The notes under the pieces: model-generated | The model's database searches: none | Seen by the model: the letters and a program-made list of their open reading frames with translations, nothing else | What the model was told of the DNA's origin: nothing | Made by a program: the position numbers and the translations under genes | Source of the DNA: a virus | Reading direction: 5' to 3' (one strand) | Virus record (IMG/VR): IMGVR_UViG_3300031952_000008 | Span: 30,281-94,280 of that record | DNA: 64,000 nucleotides | Part shown: positions 44,372 to 51,507 of the stretch, one piece after another | Layout of the letters: each line of letters opens with the position of its first letter | Position numbering within the stretch: the first letter of the stretch is position 1

Positions 44372-44878
44372 ATGAGTAAAGGCAAAGAAAAGGAAGTAGT
44401 AGAGGTTGGTGTTGAGGAAGTTGTTGATATAAAATCAGCAACCAATCCAAAAAAAGGCAAAGTGGCTTTAACTTTGGATAACAAAGCAGTAGTCAATGTA
44501 GGAAGTAGCAAAGAAATTAGTGGTGGCGAAACCATTTTGGTCTCGGATTGGAATCCAGGACAGGCACCACACTTCAGTATTCCATTTGGCGTATTGACTG
44601 AATTAGTCAAAGCAGGAAAACTGATTCCTTTGGGAAAATATGGGGATGTGGATGTTGTTGATGCCGACGATGCTTTGGATATTGTAAAGTCCGCTGTTGA
44701 AAAGCAGTATGGAATAGAGTGGAAAGCAGGAAAGAGTGGAGCAACCAAGGCATACAAGGAAACCGCTGAGGCAGCCATTAAAATGGTTATGGACATGGCT
44801 AAGTGCGACAGAGCAGCCGCTTTGGAAAGGTTGAAGTCCTTTAAAGCAATAGGAAAAGAACTTCCAGAAGAGGAGTAA
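44372..44878 (+). CDS. Single-gene unit protein, unknown
   Basis: 168 residues; own promoter, GAGGTGG ribosome site and strong terminator, as for a highly expressed product. Less AT-rich than its neighbours. N-terminus acidic (KEKEVVEVGVEEVVDIKSA), middle beta-rich (KGKVALTLDNKAVVNVG, GGETILVSDWNPG), C-terminal helices (AIKMVMDMAKCDRAAALERL) that could bind nucleic acid. No family recognised. Its regulation and isolation recall virus single-strand DNA-binding or decoy proteins, but nothing proves this. Confidence 0.65.
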   Translation: MSKGKEKEVVEVGVEEVVDIKSATNPKKGKVALTLDNKAVVNVGSSKEISGGETILVSDWNPGQAPHFSIPFGVLTELVKAGKLIPLGKYGDVDVVDADDALDIVKSAVEKQYGIEWKAGKSGATKAYKETAEAAIKMVMDMAKCDRAAALERLKSFKAIGKELPEEE

Positions 44879-44899
44879 ATACTCCTCAATTTTTTTTTC
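44870..44899 (+). terminator. Hairpin and T-tract terminator
   Basis: GAGGAGT-AAAT-ACTCCTC followed by AATTTTTTTTTC; overlaps the stop codon region of the 44372 gene. Confidence 0.85.
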
Positions 44900-44930
44900 T
44901 TTAAACCCAGAGCCGTGTTATGGCTCGGGT

Positions 44931-45242
44931 TTATACATTATTTGCCGAAACAAATCCTGAATTCTTTACCATTAACTGGTTTAAATAAGTATCTAATTCT
45001 TTTTTAATCGTCGCCCAAATGGCATTAGCATAAGGTTCTACCATTTTCTCTGCCAGTTGTTGCGCCCTAAAATCTAAATCCTTCTTAACAGATTGTAACC
45101 TTGCCTCCACACTTTCCGGGTCAATAATACACAATTTCAAACCAACATATTTCTTATTAAGCCGTATATGACCACTATTTCCACACTTCTCAACCATGTA
45201 ATGGTCTTCCGTATTTCTAAAGTCTTCATATAAGTTTTCCAT
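44931..45242 (-). CDS. AbrB/DUF2080-type DNA-binding protein
   Basis: 103 residues from ATG 45242, GAGGTGG upstream. The N-terminal part KCGNSGHIRLNKKYVGLKLCII matches the swapped-hairpin AbrB/MazE-like fold of the DUF2080 kind (GNSG-I-L-K-x-x-G-K-x). A helical C-terminal region would oligomerise (RLQSVKKDLDFRAQQLAEKM). Only minus-strand gene in the right arm. Inverted repeats around its own promoter suggest autoregulation. Confidence 0.7.
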   Translation of the reverse strand: MENLYEDFRNTEDHYMVEKCGNSGHIRLNKKYVGLKLCIIDPESVEARLQSVKKDLDFRAQQLAEKMVEPYANAIWATIKKELDTYLNQLMVKNSGFVSANNV

Positions 45243-45254
45243 AATCCACCACCT

Positions 45255-45318
45255 CAATGTACTACATTGTCCTTAATTAAGTACATTGTAATACATAATG
45301 TAAGTTCCGATATATAAA
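45255..45318 (-). promoter_or_regulatory. Promoter with operator palindromes of the AbrB-like gene
   Basis: Minus-strand TATA box TTTATATA at 45318-45311. Between it and the ATG: CAATGTA-C-TACATTG (45255-45269, perfect) and TACATT-x9-AATGTA (45282-45302 region). ACAATGTAGTAC at 45454-45465 is an exact inverted copy of GTACTACATTGT at 45259-45270, so a loop or cooperative binding is possible. Confidence 0.65.
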
Positions 45319-45334
45319 TGCTTGTATTACACGC

Positions 45335-45495
45335 CACGCCGCACTGCCGCCAGTTAATTCTCATTATTCGCCTGTTTAATAACCGTGGCTCGTAATGTAG
45401 GTTCCGAACGTACGCCGAGCCGTGAAATAACTGGCCGAGCCGTGTAATGTCATACAATGTAGTACCAGCGACGACGAACTAGGCCGTGGAATGAC
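45335..45495. repeat. GC-rich dispersed repeat, copy 8 (diverged)
   Basis: CACGCCACGCCGCACTGCCG, AGTTAATTCTC, then GAGCCGTG twice (45419 and 45437 areas) and GGCCGTGGAATGAC. Same vocabulary as the 41-44 kb repeats but without an exact GCCGTGCC. Confidence 0.5.
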
Positions 45496-45498
45496 ATT

Positions 45499-45705
45499 AT
45501 GACACCACAACCGAAACAATATATGTTCCTTATACAGAAGAAAAGACCAGCGGAACAGGCACAGATACTACCTTATGACCTACCTTATGACTATTATTTT
45601 ACCTTATACCTGTTTAATACCTTATATTACTTGGTATTCCTATATATATGGTATTTTTTATTGTGTTGCGGAAAGTTCCGAAGTTCCGAACCTTTTCCTG
45701 ATTAA
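45499..45705 (+). CDS. Possible small membrane protein
   Basis: 68 residues with one long hydrophobic, Tyr/Leu-rich segment (TLYLFNTLYYLVFLYIWYFLLCC). No promoter or good ribosome site; the DNA has short ACCTTAT repeats, so it may be chance. Reported as doubtful. Confidence 0.25.
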   Translation: MTPQPKQYMFLIQKKRPAEQAQILPYDLPYDYYFTLYLFNTLYYLVFLYIWYFLLCCGKFRSSEPFPD

Positions 45706-45774
45706 TAGGAAAGAGGAATAAGTTGTTCAATAGTGGGTTTTGTTGTTTGGAAATCGTAAAATCCTTGTTTGGAT

Positions 45775-45823
45775 GTTACTACTCAATAGTAATAGAACTT
45801 AACAAAAACGAAAGATTTATATA
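45775..45823 (+). promoter_or_regulatory. Operator-like site 5 plus promoter before 45913
   Basis: GTTACTACTCAATAGTAA (45775-45792) followed by CGAAAGA-TTTATATA (45809-45823). This is the first promoter of the long 46-60 kb operon. Confidence 0.75.
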
Positions 45824-45912
45824 CTCAAGACACTCAGATATTAGTATAGTGTTTCGGAAGAAAAGAAAGAGGGAAATCACGAAAGAGGTGATTTCTTAAA
45901 GAGGTTAGTTTG

Positions 45913-46038
45913 ATGGTAAAAGTGAAGAGGATATCATCTTATAGGTTAAATGACTGGCTTGTGGAAGCCATATTCTCTTTAATTATTCTATCCTTATTTT
46001 TGGTAAAAGAAGTTGAGGTGATTTTATATGGTATGTGA
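45913..46038 (+). CDS. 41-residue single-pass membrane protein
   Basis: MVKVKRISSYRLNDWLVEA then a hydrophobic helix IFSLIILSLFLV. Its GAGGTGATTTT region doubles as ribosome site of the next gene, which it overlaps. Confidence 0.5.
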   Translation: MVKVKRISSYRLNDWLVEAIFSLIILSLFLVKEVEVILYGM

Positions 46039-46252
46039 ATGGTGCGGAAATGTAAAGGCAGAAATGTTCTGCGATAGTAATTGTGCCTATAACCTACTGG
46101 TTATCCTTAGGCAGTTAGCAAAATACCGGAATATGGTTCCTTTAAGTGATAAGGACTCTAAAATGTTGGAGTTACTGGAACAAGTTAATCCTCGTCCCAC
46201 TTTCAAAAGAGGCGATGGAACGGTTAATGAAGTGGTGGTTGAAAATGGATAA
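46028..46252 (+). CDS. Zinc-ribbon protein
   Basis: 74 residues. CEWCGNVKAEMFCDSNCAY gives a treble-clef/ribbon-like four-Cys site at the N-terminus; the rest is helical. Confidence 0.6.
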   Translation: MVCEWCGNVKAEMFCDSNCAYNLLVILRQLAKYRNMVPLSDKDSKMLELLEQVNPRPTFKRGDGTVNEVVVENG

Positions 46253-46436
46253 TTGTCCTAAATGTAAAACATCCTTGTTTCCCAAAGATATTGTTATGAG
46301 AGTAAGGTGTATTATAGGCTTAAAAGATTATAATTTTCTGGGTATTTTACCATTAACTAAAGGAATTTTTCGTTGTGAGATATGGTATAGATGTCCTAAA
46401 TGTTTTAAGGTAATTAAGGAACGGTGGAACGAATGA
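46245..46436 (+). CDS. Zinc-ribbon protein
   Basis: 63 residues from ATG 46245. DNCPKCKTSLF and YRCPKCFKVI at the two ends form one ribbon, separated by a hydrophobic stretch. Overlaps both neighbours. Confidence 0.6.
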   Translation: MDNCPKCKTSLFPKDIVMRVRCIIGLKDYNFLGILPLTKGIFRCEIWYRCPKCFKVIKERWNE

Positions 46437-46786
46437 AATACAAGGATGGTATGCGAGACCACTTTATCAAAGTAGCACACTTGGAAACTATCAAGGTTAT
46501 CAAGGATAAAATCACACCTAAAGTTGTAGATTATATCTTGACCACGCCCATATACCAGCCGCCAGAGATACAAATGCCTTTAATGGATTATATCCTGGCG
46601 GTTTATGATAATTCAATAATGGGTTGGAAGTTGTATAAGGAAGTGTTCAGCCAACGGATAGGAGATTACTTAATAGGGCTACCAATTCCTATAATAAAGA
46701 CCGTGGGTTCCAGTCATATTCCAATTCAGGCACGTAGACCGTTTGGAACTATAATAAATAAGGATGGAATAAAGGTTAGTAGTTAA
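46433..46786 (+). CDS. Protein, unknown
   Basis: 117 residues, ATGA overlap. Resembles no family I know: KYKDGMRDHFIKVAHLETIK, PIYQPPEIQMPLMDYILAVYD, and a Pro-rich strand region near the end. The internal PLMDYI is not the LMDL tail. Confidence 0.5.
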   Translation: MKYKDGMRDHFIKVAHLETIKVIKDKITPKVVDYILTTPIYQPPEIQMPLMDYILAVYDNSIMGWKLYKEVFSQRIGDYLIGLPIPIIKTVGSSHIPIQARRPFGTIINKDGIKVSS

Positions 46787-46797
46787 AAATCTTGTAT

Positions 46798-46836
46798 GGA
46801 GAAGTTATTCTCCTAAAGCCATTATTCATAATGGCT
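46798..46836 (+). other. Two adjacent perfect RNA hairpins
   Basis: GGAGAA-GTTA-TTCTCC (46798-46813) and AGCCATTA-TTCA-TAATGGCT (46817-46836) lie in the 113-base gap between genes. Without a T-tract they look like processing or regulatory structures rather than terminators. Confidence 0.6.
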
Positions 46837-46899
46837 AAATTGGCTTATTTCTGTTGTTTAGAAATCCTTGTTTTCAATTTAAGGATTCGGTGAGATAAT

Positions 46900-47055
46900 A
46901 TGGGTATGAAAATAAAAAAATGTTGTAAAATAATAGGGAATATACATTCAACCATCACTCCTAATGGTGTGATGCTTTTTGATACTGATGGTTTAAGCAA
47001 TTTTAAATATTGTCCTTTTTGTGGAAGTAGAATAAAGATTAAGGTGAGAAAATGA
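46900..47055 (+). CDS. 51-residue Cys-rich protein
   Basis: Ribbon-like KKCCKII near the start and YCPFCGSRI at the end; GGTGAGA before ATG and AAGGTGAGAAA for the next gene inside its end. Confidence 0.55.
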   Translation: MGMKIKKCCKIIGNIHSTITPNGVMLFDTDGLSNFKYCPFCGSRIKIKVRK

Positions 47056-47240
47056 AATTCAAGTATTATTTTTATTCCTATGATAGAAAAAGAAAACTAA
47101 AAATAGGAGATAGAATAAAAAACGGAGAAGATGTATTGTTTTATAAAGAAAGTGAAGGCTATTTAAGTTTAGGAAACGATAATCTTATACCACAAATATT
47201 AAAAGGCAATAAAATAGTTACAGATGAGGTGAGAAAATGA
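47052..47240 (+). CDS. Small beta-rich protein
   Basis: 62 residues; KFKYYFYSYDRKRKLKIGDRI then short strands. Possibly SH3-like (KIGDRIKNGEDVLF). No LMDL tail. Confidence 0.5.
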   Translation: MKFKYYFYSYDRKRKLKIGDRIKNGEDVLFYKESEGYLSLGNDNLIPQILKGNKIVTDEVRK

Positions 47241-47569
47241 CAAAATTTACCTGTAATTGTATAAGTTTCCAAAGACATAAAACCTGTAAGCATATCAAAA
47301 TAGCGGAACTAAATATGCCAGACTTTTTAAAAAACAAGAAGGAATACAAAATCATAGTATCGGAAGTAGTAACAAAACAAGTAAAACCACTAACTTCATT
47401 AGAAAGGGTATTAGTTGACCTTCCATTTATGTTATTATTAACAATAATTGTTTTATGTTATTTTCTAAGTGGTTATGAAAAATGGTATGGTTTTCTTCTT
47501 GGATTTTCATTTATATCCGTTATGAGATGGTATCATAATTCAATAAATAAAATGGAGAGGAGGGCTTAA
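47237..47569 (+). CDS. SWIM-type zinc finger membrane protein
   Basis: 110 residues. Residues 6-20 CNCISFQRHKTCKHI match the SWIM pattern CxCx(n)CxH. Two transmembrane helices follow (LPFMLLLTIIVLCYFLS and GFLLGFSFISVM). Unusual pairing of a DNA/protein-binding finger with a membrane anchor. Confidence 0.65.
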   Translation: MTKFTCNCISFQRHKTCKHIKIAELNMPDFLKNKKEYKIIVSEVVTKQVKPLTSLERVLVDLPFMLLLTIIVLCYFLSGYEKWYGFLLGFSFISVMRWYHNSINKMERRA

Positions 47570-47570
47570 A

Positions 47571-48284
47571 ATGAAAGATTTTAATGGTAATGAACTAAGG
47601 GTTGGGGATAGGGTAGAGAAGGCAAGAGAATATAAACCATATTTTTATTGTAGATTTGGTGGTGGAGCAACCGAGGTTCCGATAGGAAGTAGAGGAACGA
47701 TAGAAAAGATATACGCCGATGAAACTCTTTGGGTTAGGTTTGATAATAAAAAGTGTTGGCAGATTGATAGAGATGAACTAAACCGTGTTTATACCGAACA
47801 AGATTTCAAGAAAGACCTTGATTATGTTTTGGATAGTGTAGGTAATAAAATAAGGGCTGGGGATATGGTGGAAAGAATAAATAGTCATCATGGAAGATAT
47901 GGAAGAGGTGACATATTTAAGGTTAAACTATTAAATCCTCATGATAGTTGCCCAATAATAGATGATGAAAATTACAGCCACGAAATTGCTAACATAAGAT
48001 TAGTGGTAAAAAACACTATTGTTAAAGGTGATGTGGTGCCAAATAATGTTTGTAAATACATAAATTTAACGGAGGGAACTAAGATGGAATTGAAAGACAT
48101 GAAAAAGGATAACATAAAGGAAGCAAAGAAGAAGTTTCAGGAAGAAACAACCAATGCAGAAATAGAAGAGGCTAAAAGTAAGTTGCGGTATGCGACGGAT
48201 AGCATACTAGCCATAGACCGAGATATTAAAAGGTTGGAAGACTCTAAAAAGCCGCACCTAGAAATTTTGGAACATTTTAAATAA
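47571..48284 (+). CDS. Double SH3/KOW-like protein with coiled coil
   Basis: 237 residues. Two SH3-like repeats: ELRVGDRVEKAREYKPYF...IGSRGTIEKIYADETLWVRFDN at 8-60 and KIRAGDMVERINSHHGRY...GDIFKVK at 90-130; then a coiled coil to the end. The domain is the same type as in the LMDL-tailed proteins, but no tail is present. Repeat 1 is closest to the 49611 protein. Confidence 0.6.
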   Translation: MKDFNGNELRVGDRVEKAREYKPYFYCRFGGGATEVPIGSRGTIEKIYADETLWVRFDNKKCWQIDRDELNRVYTEQDFKKDLDYVLDSVGNKIRAGDMVERINSHHGRYGRGDIFKVKLLNPHDSCPIIDDENYSHEIANIRLVVKNTIVKGDVVPNNVCKYINLTEGTKMELKDMKKDNIKEAKKKFQEETTNAEIEEAKSKLRYATDSILAIDRDIKRLEDSKKPHLEILEHFK

Positions 48285-48311
48285 ACGTGTTCCTTTTTTT
48301 TTCTTTTTTTA
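48285..48311 (+). terminator. T-tract terminator
   Basis: GTTCCTTTTTTTTTCTTTTTTT directly after the stop. No hairpin. Partial termination expected since the operon goes on. Confidence 0.55.
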
Positions 48312-48330
48312 ATGTAGTTTGGAGGCTAAA

Positions 48331-48801
48331 ATGATAACAGACCCAGTATTAAAAGAAATAGTAAGTAAAGCCCTTAAAGAAGGTAATTTTGGAACACCAA
48401 CATTCACAGCCACTTATAAAGGAAAAGAAAAACGTGAAGGCAAATGCTTGGTTACTTTCTATAAAGGAAGTCGTTATGCCTCATTTCAAAAAGGTGATGA
48501 TTACACGGTTTTCAAAATAAGCTGTTTCGTAACGGATAAGATAGTAATTAGTGGAAAACGATGTGTTGGAAGAACATGGGTTAAACTGGACGAAGAAGAT
48601 GTGGTTAATGCTAAACTGGTTAAAATCCTAAGGAGCATACGAAAACAAGATTTTTGGACTTGGATGAGCAAATGGAAAGAACCCGAAGAGGTAATTAAGG
48701 AAATACAAACCTGGGACCTTTCCACTAAAAGAGATGCTATTAAGGAATTGGGTCAGTATGTTCAAAAGAGGCACGAGTATGGAATTCTCACTATCCGTTA
48801 A
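48331..48801 (+). CDS. Protein, unknown
   Basis: 156 residues from ATG 48331 with TTGGAGG upstream. Beta-rich first half (TATYKGKEKREGKCLVTFYK), helices later with WTWMSKWKEPEEVIKEI. Soluble. No family. Confidence 0.55.
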   Translation: MITDPVLKEIVSKALKEGNFGTPTFTATYKGKEKREGKCLVTFYKGSRYASFQKGDDYTVFKISCFVTDKIVISGKRCVGRTWVKLDEEDVVNAKLVKILRSIRKQDFWTWMSKWKEPEEVIKEIQTWDLSTKRDAIKELGQYVQKRHEYGILTIR

Positions 48802-48937
48802 ACTTAAACCAAAGAAAAAGAAGGAATTTATTTCCAAAAAAGAGGTAAAGGTTTCTAAAGGAATTGGAAAGATTATGCCGTTTAGAAAACCAAGTATGAG
48901 AATTAAGGATTCGGTAATAAACAAGTTACCTAGTTAG
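48779..48937 (+). CDS. 52-residue basic protein
   Basis: From ATG 48779 (GAGGCACGAGT upstream): MEFSLSVKLKPKKKKEFIS, many Lys/Arg. Overlaps the previous end by 23 bases. Confidence 0.5.
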   Translation: MEFSLSVKLKPKKKKEFISKKEVKVSKGIGKIMPFRKPSMRIKDSVINKLPS

Positions 48938-48969
48938 TCTGATAAAATGAAAGAGTATGGTGTATCATA

Positions 48970-49254
48970 ATGGAACAAATAGAGTTTAAATTGTCGGATT
49001 TTGAAAAAGAAGGTATAGAAAAGAGATTATTACCTTTTATTGATGTATTACATTCAAAGGCATCAGGGTTTAAGAATGGAACTGATGGCTATAAGAAATG
49101 TTATAAAGATGAGGATACTTTTGTTACCAAACATATTAAGTCAAAAGGAATAAAAGATGAGGAAGAAATGGTAACTTCTATAATAGTCAATTATGATAAA
49201 GAAGGTTTAAAAATGATTCAAGAAGCCGCAAAAGAGGTAGAAAATAGTGGTTAA
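48970..49254 (+). CDS. Protein, unknown
   Basis: 94 residues, helical: IEFKLSDFEKEGIEKRLLPF, then charged regions and a C-terminal helix MIQEAAKEVENSG. Overlaps the GTG start of the next gene. Confidence 0.55.
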   Translation: MEQIEFKLSDFEKEGIEKRLLPFIDVLHSKASGFKNGTDGYKKCYKDEDTFVTKHIKSKGIKDEEEMVTSIIVNYDKEGLKMIQEAAKEVENSG

Positions 49255-49504
49255 GTTAGAAAATATAAAAATTGGACAAAAATATAAAGTAACAGGGTCT
49301 ATTGGAGAATGTTGGGCCAATAAGAAATGCAAGGATTGTTCGCCCTTCAAAGAAGGAGTAGTTGCTGAAAAAATAAATCCAGGACATGATACCTATAGCA
49401 ATAGAATAGTTTTTTGTAAAGGCATTACTGGTGGTCAATGTCATTTTAATCCTTTAGATTTAGAACCTTTTAATAAAAAATTGTTTGATTTGGAGATAAA
49501 ATGA
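49247..49504 (+). CDS. Beta-barrel small protein with variant LMDL tail (LFDL)
   Basis: 85 residues, GTG start overlapping the previous stop. KIGQKYKVTGSIGECWAN..C..C then a C-terminal FNKKLFDLEIK, where LFDL replaces LMDL. Four Cys in the first half may bind zinc. Earliest gene of the tail family in the operon. Confidence 0.55.
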   Translation: MVKLENIKIGQKYKVTGSIGECWANKKCKDCSPFKEGVVAEKINPGHDTYSNRIVFCKGITGGQCHFNPLDLEPFNKKLFDLEIK

Positions 49505-49614
49505 AAAACATAATTACATTACCATTTAGATTTATTAAAGGATTAATATTTAACTATGATATTTATGAAACCTTTAAATGGAATTGTAAATGTGTTTGGA
49601 ATGGTATAAAATGA
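49501..49614 (+). CDS. 37-residue protein
   Basis: MKNIITLPFRFIKGLIFNYD, ending KCVWNGIK; hydrophobic/basic. ATGA overlaps on both ends. Confidence 0.4.
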   Translation: MKNIITLPFRFIKGLIFNYDIYETFKWNCKCVWNGIK

Positions 49615-49925
49615 GTTTCAAAAAAGGAGATAGGGTTATTAAAGCAAGACCTTTTAGGAAGGATAAGTATTGTAAATGGGGAGGAGATAAAGCATATGTT
49701 CCTATAGGAACTAAAGGAACAATAACCCAAATTTCCGATATAAATGATGCCAAAGTTAGTTTTGATAATGGACTACGTTGGAGTGTTAGTCAGGAAGAAC
49801 TTGACCCATATAAAAGTAGTTTAATGGATTTAGAATATAAAGAGACCCCAAAAGTTCCAGAAATAAATTATTCGGATGATGAAGATGAAGAAGAACCAGA
49901 AGAAGAATGGCATGATGAAGACTAA
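49611..49925 (+). CDS. SH3-like protein, LMDL motif followed by acidic tail
   Basis: 104 residues from ATG 49611. SFKKGDRVIKARPF...VPIGTKGTITQISDINDAKVSF is close to repeat 1 of the 47571 protein. SSLMDLEYK at residues 71-79 matches the family tail, but a 25-residue Asp/Glu run follows. It is the only member with the motif clearly internal. Confidence 0.6.
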   Translation: MSFKKGDRVIKARPFRKDKYCKWGGDKAYVPIGTKGTITQISDINDAKVSFDNGLRWSVSQEELDPYKSSLMDLEYKETPKVPEINYSDDEDEEEPEEEWHDED

Positions 49926-50061
49926 TAGTTGCCCAAGAGGAATGGAAGTTAAAAGCTGTGGCGATTGCCCATTATATATGGATAGTTGTAGGGGTAATGA
50001 AGCACAATGGGAATTAGAAGAATTGGAGGAGATTAATAATGGCCCGTTTATTGCAGGATGA
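49912..50061 (+). CDS. 49-residue four-Cys protein
   Basis: MMKTNSCPRGMEVKSCGDCPLYMDSC then an acidic end. Overlaps neighbours on both sides. Zinc- or cluster-binding. Confidence 0.5.
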   Translation: MMKTNSCPRGMEVKSCGDCPLYMDSCRGNEAQWELEELEEINNGPFIAG

Positions 50062-50287
50062 AAAAGTTAATGTAGGAGATAAGGTTATGCTAATAGATGA
50101 TGAACCTAACCAAAATCTTATAAAAAGAATATACGGGTTAAACCCTGTCATTGTTTTTAATACAATATATACCATTAAAGGATTTGATGATACTCTTATA
50201 CTTACAGAACCTAATATAGATGGTTATCTTTGTAAAATCAGATTTAGAAAGGCATTAATTAACCTAATGGATTTGGTAATAAAATGA
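50039..50287 (+). CDS. SH3-like LMDL-tail protein
   Basis: 82 residues, GGAGGAGATTAATA upstream. NVGDKVMLIDDEPNQNL...FNTIYTIKGFDDTLIL barrel, then NLMDLVIK at the C-terminus (codons CTA ATG GAT TTG). Confidence 0.65.
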   Translation: MARLLQDEKVNVGDKVMLIDDEPNQNLIKRIYGLNPVIVFNTIYTIKGFDDTLILTEPNIDGYLCKIRFRKALINLMDLVIK

Positions 50288-50565
50288 TAGAAATTAAAGA
50301 TACCAAGATAAGAGTTAAGGATAGTAAAGAAAGTGCTCTTGTCCAGAAAAAGTTATTTAGTTTAGGATGTAGATGGGATAATAGAATAGAACAAGAACAA
50401 CGGTTAAAATTTTTAAGTTGTCCTTTCCTTTATATATCTAACGATTTAAGTTTAGGATATACAGACCATGGTAGTGACCATTTCTTTAGTATCCATAGAA
50501 ATAAAGAAATAACGGTTAAAGATTTATTATGTCCTAAGACATTAATGGATTTAGAGGTGAAATAA
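50284..50565 (+). CDS. LMDL-tail protein with a different fold
   Basis: 93 residues. The N-terminus DTKIRVKDSKESALVQKKLFSLGCRWD is an alpha/beta domain also common in phage accessory proteins, not SH3-like, yet it ends CPKTLMDLEVK. Important evidence that the tail is portable. Confidence 0.65.
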   Translation: MIEIKDTKIRVKDSKESALVQKKLFSLGCRWDNRIEQEQRLKFLSCPFLYISNDLSLGYTDHGSDHFFSIHRNKEITVKDLLCPKTLMDLEVK

Positions 50566-50566
50566 T

Positions 50567-50857
50567 ATGACTTGGTTATGCTTGGCTTGTGGAAACAAAG
50601 AAGAATTTAAAGGATATTGTAACGGAACCTGTAGTTATACTGAAAGGGCTTACTTTGATGGAGAAGGAAGTGTTACAGAAACCACCGATTGCGATTATGA
50701 TAATTATGATGGTAATGATAGTGAGGTTGAAGAATGTGGTGTTTGTGGTAGTTGTGATATTCAATGTTTTGATACCAAAGAAGAAGCAGATGAGGCTTAT
50801 AAACTAAATAAGAAACCAAAGACTTTAATGAGTTTAGAGGTTAAAGATGACTCCTGA
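50567..50857 (+). CDS. Zinc-finger protein with LMSL tail variant
   Basis: 96 residues. Cys pairs LCLACGN, GYCNGTC, ECGVCGSCDIQC; acidic middle. Ends KPKTLMSLEVKDDS, i.e. Asp to Ser plus three extra residues. Third fold type with this tail. Confidence 0.65.
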   Translation: MTWLCLACGNKEEFKGYCNGTCSYTERAYFDGEGSVTETTDCDYDNYDGNDSEVEECGVCGSCDIQCFDTKEEADEAYKLNKKPKTLMSLEVKDDS

Positions 50858-51083
50858 AGAATTTAAAAATCTTAAGATAGGGGACGAATTAGTCTCCGTA
50901 AATGATGTTCCTTTCTTTACAAGAGGGATTAGAGTGGTAGTTAAAAGTATTAGTGAATGGGGACCACGAATTGAAGGAATAAAAAATGGTAAAGTATATG
51001 ATAAAGGTATTCCAGATGTGTATATGGATTATTATGAATTGATAAAAAAGAGACCTAAAACGTTGATGGACTTAAAAGTATGA
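50847..51083 (+). CDS. SH3-like LMDL-tail protein
   Basis: 78 residues; LKIGDELVSVNDVPFFTRGIRVVVKSI, then YYELIKKRPKTLMDLKV. ATG overlaps the previous end by 11 bases. Confidence 0.65.
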   Translation: MTPEEFKNLKIGDELVSVNDVPFFTRGIRVVVKSISEWGPRIEGIKNGKVYDKGIPDVYMDYYELIKKRPKTLMDLKV

Positions 51084-51400
51084 AATACCTTAAAACAGAA
51101 GGAGGATACCTTGTAGAAAGTGAGAGTAAAGAAGGAACTTTTTACAATGTAAGTTTGGATTTCAAATCCTGTACCTGTCCTGCTTTTAAATACTTCCTTC
51201 ATTGTAAAGGAATGTGTAAGCATATGAGTGCGGTTGCTAATAAGGAAAAGAAGGATTTAACTAAAGAAACAAAGGACATAACATTTACTGATGGTAGTGA
51301 AGCCTTTGAGTTTGTTGATAAATACGGAGAAGAGAAACTTAATTTCCTTAAAAAAATAGGAGAAGTTTATGAACAAAATGGTAAACTATTCAAGATGTAA
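51080..51400 (+). CDS. SWIM zinc-finger protein
   Basis: 106 residues. CTCPAFKYFLHCKGMCKHM at about residues 32-50 is a clear SWIM finger (CxC-x(n)-CxH). Helical C-terminus. SWIM proteins bind DNA or proteins. No tail motif. Confidence 0.75.
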   Translation: MKYLKTEGGYLVESESKEGTFYNVSLDFKSCTCPAFKYFLHCKGMCKHMSAVANKEKKDLTKETKDITFTDGSEAFEFVDKYGEEKLNFLKKIGEVYEQNGKLFKM

Positions 51401-51503
51401 GAGGAAAAATAAAGATAAAAATATTTTTTGTAAAGGATTTAAGAATGGATGTAATTGTATCCTCTGTTGGGATAGAGCAATAAAATCTATAAAACTAGGG
51501 TGA
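51369..51503 (+). CDS. 44-residue Cys-rich protein
   Basis: MNKMVNYSRCKRKNKDKNIFCKG...CNCILCWD; five Cys. Starts inside the SWIM gene. Confidence 0.45.
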   Translation: MNKMVNYSRCKRKNKDKNIFCKGFKNGCNCILCWDRAIKSIKLG

Positions 51504-51507
51504 TAAA

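Noticed and set aside
44302-44889. 195-codon minus-strand ORF opposite the 44372 gene
   Set aside because: The plus-strand gene has promoter, ribosome site and terminator; the minus frame has none and is Ser/Leu-rich shadow sequence.
45254-45457. 67-residue minus-strand ORF over the AbrB promoter
   Set aside because: It covers the TATA box, palindromes and GC-rich repeat, has no ribosome site, and the predicted protein is low in folded character.
40603-45498. CRISPR array made of the GCCGTGCC repeats
   Set aside because: Spacing is irregular (tens to over a thousand bases), genes lie between copies and the repeat unit is too short and variable.
46433-46786. PLMDYI in the 46433 protein as another tail copy
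   Set aside because: It is internal, lacks the second Leu and the following K/V-I, and the protein does not resemble the family.
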